A stretch of DNA of 64,000 bases from Leishmania donovani (Eukaryota > Euglenozoa > Kinetoplastea > Trypanosomatida > Trypanosomatidae): positions 520,291 to 584,290 of the forward strand of contig NC_018249.1 in NCBI RefSeq assembly GCF_000227135.1, written 5' to 3'. Positions within the stretch are counted from its first letter, which is position 1, and each line of letters begins with the position of its first letter. The notes below the pieces were generated by a model, which was not told the DNA's origin, did no database searches, and saw only the letters and a program-made list of their open reading frames with translations. This document shows, one piece after another, positions 53,734 through 62,421 of this stretch. The position numbers and the translations under genes are program-made.

Positions 53734-54501
53734 CTAATCAGAGAACTTCCTCAGGAGTCGTAGCCAGTTGATATACTCCTCCTGCTCAAAAAAGAAGGCT
53801 TGAGCCATGACAAACTCGGCAAAGGCATTGTTTACTCCACGCTCATCCAGGTAGTCGAGAATTTCGTCGGAAAGGTCGTCATCAAGCTCACTGAGCATTG
53901 GGCCTCTATATTTGGAAGCGCACCGACGGCGTGCATCACCAGAGGAGCCGTACATATCCCTTTTTGCCGCAGCAGCGTCATTGCGGCCGTAGCACGCCTT
54001 TGCGCTCTCAAACGCCTCTTCTGAAGGATGAATTGTAAGTGCATCCATCACGAGCTCCAGGTCAATCGAAGTGAGGCTGAACTCAAGTCCCCCTGCTGGA
54101 TACCTTTTTTTGCGCATAAACAAGCCAAAGTTGAGGTACTCTTGCTCTTCACGCTCGCCGTTGTCCATGCGATATGTTCCCTCGTACTGCTTCGTCTCCA
54201 TCAAAGTGATTGCGTGTAGCTCCTCAGCTCCGCAATGACGAACTTCAACGTTTTTGAATAAATCAAAACGGTTTGATCCAGATGCGTGCTCCATCCTCCA
54301 CCCAACTGGAAGAAGCGGCCGAGGTGGAAGGAAATCGCGAATCCCTTCCTCATATTCCTCACGCATCGTCAGCTGATAAAGCTTTCTATGTCGCCTGGGT
54401 TCGCTCCGTGCCGGCAGCTCTGTTGTACTAGCGATGGCGTTCCGATATGAGGTGCCCAAGCCAGCCCGAACCCCCAACGTTATCGTGTAGCGTCGTAGCA
54501 T
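53734..54501 (-). CDS. MAM33/p32 (C1QBP)-family mitochondrial acidic protein
   Basis: A 255-aa protein of the MAM33/p32 family, donut-shaped trimers of the mitochondrial matrix. T. brucei has a member, p22, linked to COII mRNA editing. The family C-terminus is clear: YRGPMLSELDDDLSDEILDY, then LDERGVNNAFAEFVMAQ and EEYINWLRLLRKFSD. The N-terminus (MLRRYTITLGVRAGLGTSYR) is a typical presequence. The centre carries NVEVRHCGAEELHAITLMET-like strands. It is the first gene of the leftward polycistron. Two AG acceptor candidates (CTAG and TTTCAG) lie within 35 nt upstream. Which of the several kinetoplastid paralogues it is cannot be told here. Confidence 0.9.
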   Translation of the reverse strand: MLRRYTITLGVRAGLGTSYRNAIASTTELPARSEPRRHRKLYQLTMREEYEEGIRDFLPPRPLLPVGWRMEHASGSNRFDLFKNVEVRHCGAEELHAITLMETKQYEGTYRMDNGEREEQEYLNFGLFMRKKRYPAGGLEFSLTSIDLELVMDALTIHPSEEAFESAKACYGRNDAAAAKRDMYGSSGDARRRCASKYRGPMLSELDDDLSDEILDYLDERGVNNAFAEFVMAQAFFFEQEEYINWLRLLRKFSD

Positions 54502-55133
54502 TGCACAGAGTCCCTGAAACTTCTAGTATATGTAAGTGAATGAAAGATATGCGTCAGAGTTAAGAAAACACAGGAGAAAGGCGTCAGTAAATGCTTGATC
54601 TTCTGTGTTTGCTTGAATATAAAAGAAACAGAGGCACAAGAACCTGTGTCATTAGTGTTTTACCCAGATCGCCCCACAGTCCTTTCCTCAATAGTGAGCG
54701 ACAATCGACTCACAGTTCCTTCACTCACATATTCTGAATTGAACGTGCATAGCTCAAGCCATCATAATAGGCAACTAAAAATTCATTCTTCTCTGGAAAC
54801 AGCTATCTTCTTCATTCCATTGCTCCTTCGATTTTCCTATCAACGTCGCTCGCCACTTGTGTCCGATGCAGCCCATTCAGTTACCTCGTGGGTCGTACCC
54901 TGCATGCACTGCCAAAACGCACCAACAACAATTCGGGACTTCTAGAGAAGCCAAATCAGCATGCGGACAATATTCATATCTCCCTTCGCTACTTCCACAG
55001 CGCCACAGGCGTGAAGCCCCATAAAAGTCCCCCACTCCATTTGCCAACAAAAATCCGCAAACCTTACTTGGAGAGGGGGGCCGCATGCTGGTGATATAAT
55101 CGGGCCCAGCACCCGCCCCGTGGGGGAGCCCAG

Positions 55134-55526
55134 CAGCCCCACACCCCACCGGCGCCGAACCACNNNNNNNNNNNNNNNNNNNNNNNNNNNNNNNNNNNNN
55201 NNNNNNNNNNNNNNNNNNNNNNNNNNNNNNNNNNNNNNNNNNNNNNNNNNNNNNNNNNNNNNNNNNNNNNNNNNNNNNNNNNNNNNNNNNNNNNNNNNNN
55301 NNNNNNNNNNNNNNNNNNNNNNNNNNNNNNNNNNNNNNNNNNNNNNNNNNNNNNNNNNNNNNNNNNNNNNNNNNNNNNNNNNNNNNNNNNNNNCGCCATC
55401 GGGGCGACCGTGGCGCGTCCAGCGGGGCGGGTGGCGGGCTGAATGTGGGACGCGGGCCGTGCTCAGGTGGCTGCGCCGGCGTTGCCGCAGCACGTGCTTA
55501 GGGTTGCTTTTCCCCAGCCGCTGGGG
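55134..55526. repeat. Inverted repeat, left arm (contains 230-N gap 55164-55393)
   Basis: The outer 30 bp (55134-55163) and inner 133 bp (55394-55526) are the reverse complement of 56854-56883 and 56468-56600. The inner edge diverges abruptly at GGGCCCGCG against GAGCCCC. Confidence 0.9.
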
Positions 55527-56467
55527 CCCGCGATGAGCAGGGCAACGTGGAGTTCGGCTTCAAGTTCACTGGAAAAAGCGCGCAATGGAAAAGCAGAAGC
55601 AAAAGGTGAGGGCAGCGTGGCTGCTCACGTTGCCTCCCCCCTTCGTTCTCCCTTACATGCCGAATTTTTAGTTCCAGACACGCAAACCTTTGGGCGAGAA
55701 CGAACACAGGCGTGTCCTTTAGTGGCATTTGAAAGGTTGGTTAAAACCTTTCCTCAACGGCATTTTCTACAAACAGGGTGGGATGTGAAGCTATACACGC
55801 TGCGCCCGCAAAAGGACCCATTGGGGTTAAAATTTTGGTTTTTCACTGCGAATCAGTAAACGCAGGAAAGAAAGACAGAGACGTAACAGAAAATGATTTG
55901 CATAGTTACTAACGTTAAACTCTCCAATAATGAAAGCAAGCCCATAGGATAACAAGCTTGCGGAAACACAGCGCTTACGAAAATTTTCCCGCAACAATTT
56001 CAGTCATCTGAAAGGCGCGATACCGCATTGGAAACACACACCGCTCCCCCCAAAAAGCCTTCGCCAACACTGTGGGGGTGCCAACTTCGATCCACTTTGA
56101 TATTCAGCCATGCACCATTTTTTTCGACGTCGGATGGAAAAAGGCATTGCCTTAGGCCAGCTGAAAGCAATGCGAAGTTGAAGCTAGAAAACCCAGATTC
56201 TTTGCGCAAGTTTCGTGCAGCGAGGGCAGCGAAAGCCCCCCCCCCAGCCGCCTCTCCGTCATAATTCCAAGCCCTCGTCAATTGAAAGACCTTAGCAAGA
56301 TGATGCTACGCCCGCGTTGTCTTCCTGTGCAACAATGATGCCCTTCTTTTTTCCCGCAGCACTCGCCAACTCGCTTTCCACAGAAATTGCGAAAAACCTG
56401 AACTTTTCGAATGGAATTGTTTTACCACAAGCATAATCAAAACAGTCCGCCACCCAGCCTTTTCCGA

Positions 56468-56883
56468 GCCCCAGCGGCTGGGGAAAAGCAACCCTAAGCA
56501 CGTGCTGCGGCAACGCCGGCGCAGCCACCTGAGCACGGCCCGCGTCCCACATTCAGCCCGCCACCCGCCCCGCTGGACGCGCCACGGTCGCCCCGATGGC
56601 GCCGGCCGCCACCCGGGCCATCTGCCTCGGGGTGGCCCAGGGCCCCCAACCAGTAGGCAGCGCGAAGGCCGGGTTGGGCACGCACGGGTCGCGCCGACAC
56701 TTTAACACGCATATGGATGGCACACACGCGTGCCCTGTCGCAGGCCGCCCCGACGCCACGTCATCCAGGACCGGNNNNNNNNNNNNNNNNNNNNNNNNNN
56801 NNNNNNNNNNNNNNNNNNNNNNNNNNNNNNNNNNNNNNNNNNNNNNGCCAAAAAGTGGTTCGGCGCCGGTGGGGTGTGGGGCT
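56468..56883. repeat. Inverted repeat, right arm (contains 72-N gap 56775-56846)
   Basis: Reverse complement of the left arm, with about 0.94 kb between arms. The middle of this arm (56601-56774) is resolved and should fill most of the left-arm gap. The total of 253 bp here against 230 N there shows near-equal spacing. Confidence 0.9.
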
Positions 56884-59773
56884 GTTTTCTTTGAATTTGA
56901 AAATGTGTCGCTCATATTTTGTGGGGTGATGTGGCATCTGATTTTCACGTAAAGCAGATAATCTATAGATAACAAGCGGGTATTTTTTTTTTGAAACAAG
57001 TGGGTTGCAGGGCTTTTTTTTTGAGCGACGAAAAGCGCCAGCGCTTAACGACCGCGGGCTTTTGTTAAGACTTATTTTTGAGAAGCAGGGAAGGCAGAGC
57101 CAGTAGGCACATCTTATCTAAATATTTTTTGTTTGAAGGCTTTTTTGTTGGCTAGCGGGTATTAAGAATGCGCCCGAGACGCCCAGCGGAACAATTTGAA
57201 GCAGCGGCCGCTGGGCTTAGGGCGCGCAAAAGCTAGGGCGCAGGTTTTCAATTTTTGACCTCGCTGGGTGTTATTTTCTTTGAAGTTTCCGGTCGTAAAA
57301 GCGGTTGACCGTAAAGACGGGTGGCCGCAGCATAGAAAAAGGGCGGGTCGCCGGCCTGGCGTTTGTTTTTTTCCCTATGGTCCGCCAACGGTTTGCTGGC
57401 GACGGCGGTGCCGACTGAGGCCGAACGCTTGAGCATGAGAAAAGTTTGGCCGTAGAAAGGTGGGAAGGCGCTAGCGCTCTTAAATTCATAAAAGCAGGAG
57501 ACGTTTGGATAACACGATTTGGCGTGCGCCATCTCTTTTTGTAAATGCACAAGTGGCCCCCGCGTCGGCACAGGGGGGGGGGGATGCCAGCAGGCAAAGC
57601 GCGGAACCACCACAAGGCCAAAAGCCGGCACAGCTGCTTCTTTGGCGCGTTTCTTTCTGTGTGATTCGGGTGACCGCAACAGCAACGGATTCTTCGGCGT
57701 GAAAAAAAGAAATGGTTTTCTCTCTTTTTTCTTCACATTGCGCTTAAAGGGACGGCGCTGTAAAAACAAGTTTTGGACTTAACAGTGCGGCGCCCCAAGG
57801 ACAGCAGGATTATTTTCTTTCCCCCACTTACCAAAGCACTTGCCAGCCACGCCTGGCAAGCGGAGGTCGAGGCGTTTTATATCCTTTTTAACTTTTTGGT
57901 TAAAGCTTCGCTTGTGCGGAAAGCCCGCGCCAGGAGGTAAGGCCAGGGATTTATTCCCAAGCACGCGCGTTTAATGAGGGTGTCGGGTCGCTTTGGCTTT
58001 GGGCGCGGGCAGGATTGCGCCTTTTTCCGGGGTAGTAGAAAGGGCCCGGCCCCACGAGCACACTCGGCCCCCCGTCGTTTGGGTGGCGAGTCAAAAAAGC
58101 CAGTGTGGCTCCTTTCTCTGCCATTGGGTGGGGTTTTGAAGCCTGTCGAAAAAGGGGGTGTGCCGCGGCCAAAGCGTCTTGGCGTTCTTACCCAACTGGC
58201 CTGGCCGCGGTAAAAAGGGGGCTTTGTGCGGCCCCTTTTGGACCCAGCCTGGGGGCCCAAGCCACCCGCAAATGCGCCCGCAAAAAGAAATGGGAATAAG
58301 GCAACCACTAGTAAAGCCCATAATCTTGAAGATATTACAAAACGACACGGGGAACTTTTGTCGCGTAATCACGGTGACGTCATCATCCGCGGAGCCGAGC
58401 CGAGCGCGAGCGCAGAGGCGGCAAAGGCAGGCGCCGCCTTGTCAGAGGGGCGGCCAAAGAGGCCGGCAGCGTAGCAGCTAATGGGGGCGAGGCTGCCGCG
58501 GCTGGGGCCTGCCTTCAAGATTGGCACGCGGCCACCGCTGAACCGTTCGTTTGGGTGGCTGCTGCCAAACTGTAATTGGTGTCGCGGGGCGTTGGGGTGC
58601 GATGAACCTCTTTGGCCACACGGTGTGGCGCGGTCGGTGGCAACGAACCGGCTGTAAACGTTTAGCTGCGCGCTGCGGCTGTGCGCTGGGAGGGTCTTGC
58701 CCTCCCGCTGTGAACCTCGTCGGCGTCCGGAGCGGGGTCGCAGTGAACTTTGCAAGGTGCCGTGTTCGGGCTTACGCATTGGTAATGGTTTGGGAAGTGT
58801 TGCGGTGGGTCTCGCCGTTTGGAAAATGGCGAGGCTTGTGGCTGCTTCGCTAAATTCTGCAGGTGGTTTCTCAAAGATGCATTGGGCTGCTTTTTCGCGC
58901 GAAGGTGGCGGCTACACCATCTTATGGCTGCTACGCTGAGTGCTTGGTTGGTGTGCGTTGCCTGTGCGCGCCCATGATCGAGGGGTGCTGGGGTGAGGGG
59001 TTGGCTGGGTGAAATCATTTTTTTGAGGACCAGACCTTCGATGCTTTCCTGCGGGAGGATCAAAGGGAGAGCCATGCCCAGGCGTTGGGCAGGGTAAATT
59101 CTCAAGGCCTGCTTCTGGTTGCGTCGGTTTTGGCGTCTGGAACGATCGATGGGTGGTTTCTCCACACCTTCCGCCTTTCCCGATGATTTTGTCTGTTGGT
59201 CTCGGCGTCAAATTTTCCTTATCGCTGGGGGTGCTTTGCGGTTGTCTTTTTGCTGTCGGGATCGAAAAGATACTAGGGCTCATGCCTCTTTGCTTCTTCG
59301 CCAAGGCGGCCGCGGTGTTGGCGGATCTATTTGGGAATCGGGGTGGCTTGCTGTTTCCGGTTTCGTTGGCGGGGGGGGGGTTTCCGGCGGCTCGTGGTGG
59401 CGCCAGGCTCTTCCCCTTGTGTGGGTGGGGGTTGGTCTTGGCTGGGGGTGGTCGCTCGGGGCCGCGGTGGCGGTGCCCCGGTCGCGGGTGAGGCCAGAGG
59501 GCTGGCGGGGCCCGCTCCGCCTTGACAGGGGGGGGGCCTCAGCCAGAAGATCGGTTTCGAAGGAGGGGGGCGCGGACGGGAAAGGTGTCCTTTTCGAAGT
59601 GTTTATTTTGTTATTTTTTGATCGCCGCTGATTTAGCTGCGGTGCGAAAGCCACAGGGGGGGGGGCATGCGCTGCATGAAAAGCCTCCCTAGATGGCCGT
59701 GCGCTTCTGACTGCTCGCATGATGCTTTTGAAACACCAGTGCTTCTTCGACAGGTATATCTTTATACTGTACG

Positions 59774-60780
59774 GTGGTTCCTTTCGATAATGTTTGCTAC
59801 TGGTGTGAGGATGCGCAACATGTCCTGAAGCAAGCGAGTTTAGTCCCTGCACTTGTCAGGAGAAGAGGGGAGCGTCAGGCATGCTGGGGAAATGCAACTG
59901 CTGAGAGGCCTGCCTCGGGGTCGGGGAGCTCAGCACCGTCCAAACTGGCTTTTGCTGATGCTGTTTGATTGGAGGGTGAGTGAGTGCTATTCTGTTTGAT
60001 GCAGGGAAACGGAAAGAAAGATGTTCCCGGGGCCTTCAAAGCTGGCTTGAGTCTGACTGCAGTAGATTGTTAGCCCTCTTACGCATTGCGAGGCTCAGAT
60101 TCTGCACGGAAACTGTGGCAACTAACCTGGAAGGGGAAGAGTGCATCTCAAAGGAGTTTTGTTTCTTAAGATCTGAACTGGAGGCATAGTGGCGAGAGGC
60201 TGTGGTATGTTCATTGATGGATTACGCGCTTTTCCTGATGATCTTTGTTGTGGACCTGATGCTGTAGCGCACATGGAGCTATCACTCGGAAGTGAGGCTG
60301 CCTGTGATGGTTTTCAGAGTCACAGATTTAATTGATGTGGGGTCAAGAAACGCCAAGGCCATACTGTGAGTGGGGGTCGTTAGGATGATAGTTAGGATTC
60401 ATAATACGCAAGGTGGAGTGGTCGTGTCACGAGAACATTCGACCACTGCAACTGGAATGCCCTTTTCCTTCCCTGCTAAGGAGCCTAACTGATCTTACTC
60501 TAAAACTCAAAACCTTGATTCCTCAACAAGCATCACGTTCGTCGTTTTTACTGAGGCTACCATCAGCTCAAAAGCGACTTGTGCTGGACCGAACTACACG
60601 GTACCTTGGGATAGTATGATGGGCCTTCGACAATTGTCTTTTCATGCTCGCACAATTGGGAAACTCACTGCATGCAAATGTAGCGCGGAAGCACTAACAC
60701 TGTACCTGCGTCTTACTTGCTATGCTGGAATGCCTCTGCTTCACAGAGGGCTATAAACGACGGGGATGCGAAGCTCTTTT
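59774..60780 (+). mobile_element. Possible degenerate non-LTR retrotransposon remnants
   Basis: Plus strand 59774-59968 encodes CYWCEDAQHVLKQASLVPAL, which resembles the retroelement zinc finger C-x2-C-x4-H-x3-C with the last Cys changed. At 60590-60760 TTRYLGI is followed, after a stop and frame change, by GLRQLSFHARTIGKLTACK and then LTLYLRLTCYAGMPLL. This recalls the post-palm YLGI/H thumb region of reverse transcriptases. The order finger-then-thumb is wrong for one element, so more than one fragment or a rearrangement is implied. Confidence 0.35.
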
Positions 60781-60896
60781 AAATGCAGTTTTGGCGCTGT
60801 TTACTCAGAACAGAAGACCACATTCGGCGCAGCTCAAAAGGCTTGTCTGATACTCTTCTTATGGTACAACTCGAAAGCCAGTGTCTACAAATTTCG

Positions 60897-60981
60897 ATTT
60901 TTCTTTCTCTTGCTACTCTTGCGCTACTGTTAAAGTTACAGAAGAGCCGACGACAATACAGCGCGTGCCAGCACACAGAAA
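60897..60981 (+). promoter_or_regulatory. Trans-splice acceptor and 5' UTR of the Shewanella-like phosphatase
   Basis: A T/C-rich tract (60897-60930) is followed by TTACAG with AG at 60940-60941. The ATG lies 40 nt downstream. Other AGs occur nearer the ATG. Confidence 0.5.
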
Positions 60982-62070
60982 ATGAAGGTTTGCGCTCTTC
61001 GGATAGGCCGTTGCTATGGCGCTTTGCTCTTGCTATTTTATCTGCTTCTGATTTCGTGCCTCGCTCGCTGCGAGAGGAAGCTAGTGGAGGTTCACCGGAT
61101 CATCGCAGTGGGCGATGTTCACGGCGATGCTGATAATTTTCTGAAAATTCTACGTATAGCAAATCTGATTGAGGACGGCGTAACAGGGGCATCAGGGGTG
61201 CTCGATAATCCACCGCGCTGGAAATACTCTTCGAGTCGACCAAACGGGACAGCTGTGAGAACGACCCTTGTCCAAGTTGGTGATTTAATAGATCGTGGCG
61301 AGCAGGACTTGCAGGCTCTGAACATTGCCATCTCTCTTCAGGAGCAGACAGCGCAGTCCGGCACGCAAGACGAGGTTGTGCTACTCATCGGGAATCACGA
61401 GCTTTTGAATATTCAAGGACATTATCATTACGTCAACAAGAACAACTATGGTGGCTTTCTGAGCAAAGCGCTTCGAGCAGAAGGGATGAAAGCAACAGGC
61501 GCGTTTGGCAAGTACATTGTCGATAATTTTAAGGCTGCACACATGGATGAAGGGGTCTTGTTTGTTCACGCCGGTATTGAAACGAGTATGAACATTAAGG
61601 ACGTTGAGGCGCTCAACGCAGACATCCGCGAGGCTTTGCGCCAAGGCATTTTCCGACATTCATTCCTAGGGAGCAGTGGCCCTCTATGGACGAGGAAAAT
61701 GATTATAGAAAGCATGAGTGAAGGGTGCTCGGATGTGAGGGCGGCACTAAAGCAGCTTAACGCAACCCGCGTTGTCGTTGGTCACACACCACAGGAATCG
61801 GGTCACATTGGGCAGCATTGTGACGGGCAGGTCTTTGCCATCGATGTGGGCATGAGTCGATGGATGTACGACAAGGTTGCAGCACTAGAGCTTGTGTTTT
61901 CAAAGTACAAGGACAACATTACTGGAACTGGATCCGCTAGCTTCGTGGTCAGAGAGCTACGTGAGGGTGTTTCGGGGTTTTGCCACACATGCGTTGAGGA
62001 AAGGAGCGGTCTCGATACAACAGGAGGTGGCGACTCTGATGAGGAGAACGATATTTTCGATGACTTGTAA
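60982..62070 (+). CDS. Shewanella-like PPP-family phosphatase with N-terminal signal/anchor
   Basis: A 362-aa metallophosphatase with all catalytic blocks: GDVHG (44-48), GDLIDRG (100-106), GNHE (137-140), VHAG (195-198) and GHTP (267-270). The GNHELLNIQGHYHYV context and VHAG in place of RGGL-type sequence fit the Shewanella-like group rather than PP1/PP2A. Residues 12-29 (YGALLLLFYLLLISCLAR) form a signal peptide or anchor, so it enters the secretory or endomembrane system. The C-tail is acidic (GDSDEENDIFDDL). It is the first gene of the rightward polycistron. Such phosphatases are absent from animals. Substrates are unknown. Confidence 0.92.
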   Translation: MKVCALRIGRCYGALLLLFYLLLISCLARCERKLVEVHRIIAVGDVHGDADNFLKILRIANLIEDGVTGASGVLDNPPRWKYSSSRPNGTAVRTTLVQVGDLIDRGEQDLQALNIAISLQEQTAQSGTQDEVVLLIGNHELLNIQGHYHYVNKNNYGGFLSKALRAEGMKATGAFGKYIVDNFKAAHMDEGVLFVHAGIETSMNIKDVEALNADIREALRQGIFRHSFLGSSGPLWTRKMIIESMSEGCSDVRAALKQLNATRVVVGHTPQESGHIGQHCDGQVFAIDVGMSRWMYDKVAALELVFSKYKDNITGTGSASFVVRELREGVSGFCHTCVEERSGLDTTGGGDSDEENDIFDDL

Positions 62071-62421
62071 TCACACTCGGCCCCCCAATACTTATCTTTT
62101 CAAAACCCAAGAATATTTTTTTTATGGAGTTCTTTGGTGCTCTGGCTTGTCGGATTAGTCCTCCTTGCTGTATCCGAGTCTTCGCCACTGCTATGTCAAG
62201 TGTAAATAGTCTTTTGAAAAAAAAAAAAAAAATCGTATTTCAGCTCTTTGGATCTTGGAAACAGCAACTGAAAAAAGGTCTTGAGAGGGCAGAAATGGAG
62301 ACACTTATTGCCCTGAAACAGCGGTGATCTTCCATCTTTTCTTTGCCCCTCGTCCACACTTGCACAATCTTTTTTTTTTCGATTAGCAGTCTCTTTCTCA
62401 TCGTACACCCATCAACTACGA
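62071..62421 (+). promoter_or_regulatory. Spacer with helicase trans-splice acceptor
   Basis: 351 bp between the two plus-strand genes. A T11 tract (62370-62379) then CGATTAG (AG 62385-62386) is the likely acceptor, leaving a 35-nt 5' UTR before the ATG at 62422. An A13 run lies at about 62218-62231. Confidence 0.65.

Larger units (their letters stand above)
55060..59660. other. Compositionally anomalous segment in the strand-switch region
   Basis: It differs from flanks and the rest of the window: it lacks GT/CA microsatellites and has many G, C, T and A homopolymers (for example 56236-56245, 57575-57584, 59375-59384, 59655-59664). It is rich in GGCC/GCCGC strings and has no gene-like frame; minus frames such as 57248-57769 are Lys/Pro-rich and unrecognisable. 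Two N-gaps sit inside. It may be an insertion, or low-quality or foreign sequence. Confidence 0.5.
54502..60981. promoter_or_regulatory. Divergent strand-switch region (putative bidirectional Pol II start)
   Basis: Genes to the left run leftward and genes to the right run rightward. In trypanosomatids this arrangement marks Pol II initiation in both directions. I recognise no promoter motif or tRNA. The left 0.55 kb (to about 55,050) and the right 1.3 kb (from about 59,660) look like normal Leishmania intergenic sequence. The middle has a different look (see separate entry) and includes gaps and an inverted repeat. Confidence 0.75.

Noticed and set aside
57248..59852. Several 130-190 codon frames in the anomalous segment
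   Set aside because: No recognisable motifs, Lys/Pro/Arg/Gly-biased, with mutually overlapping frames. I describe the segment but call no gene.
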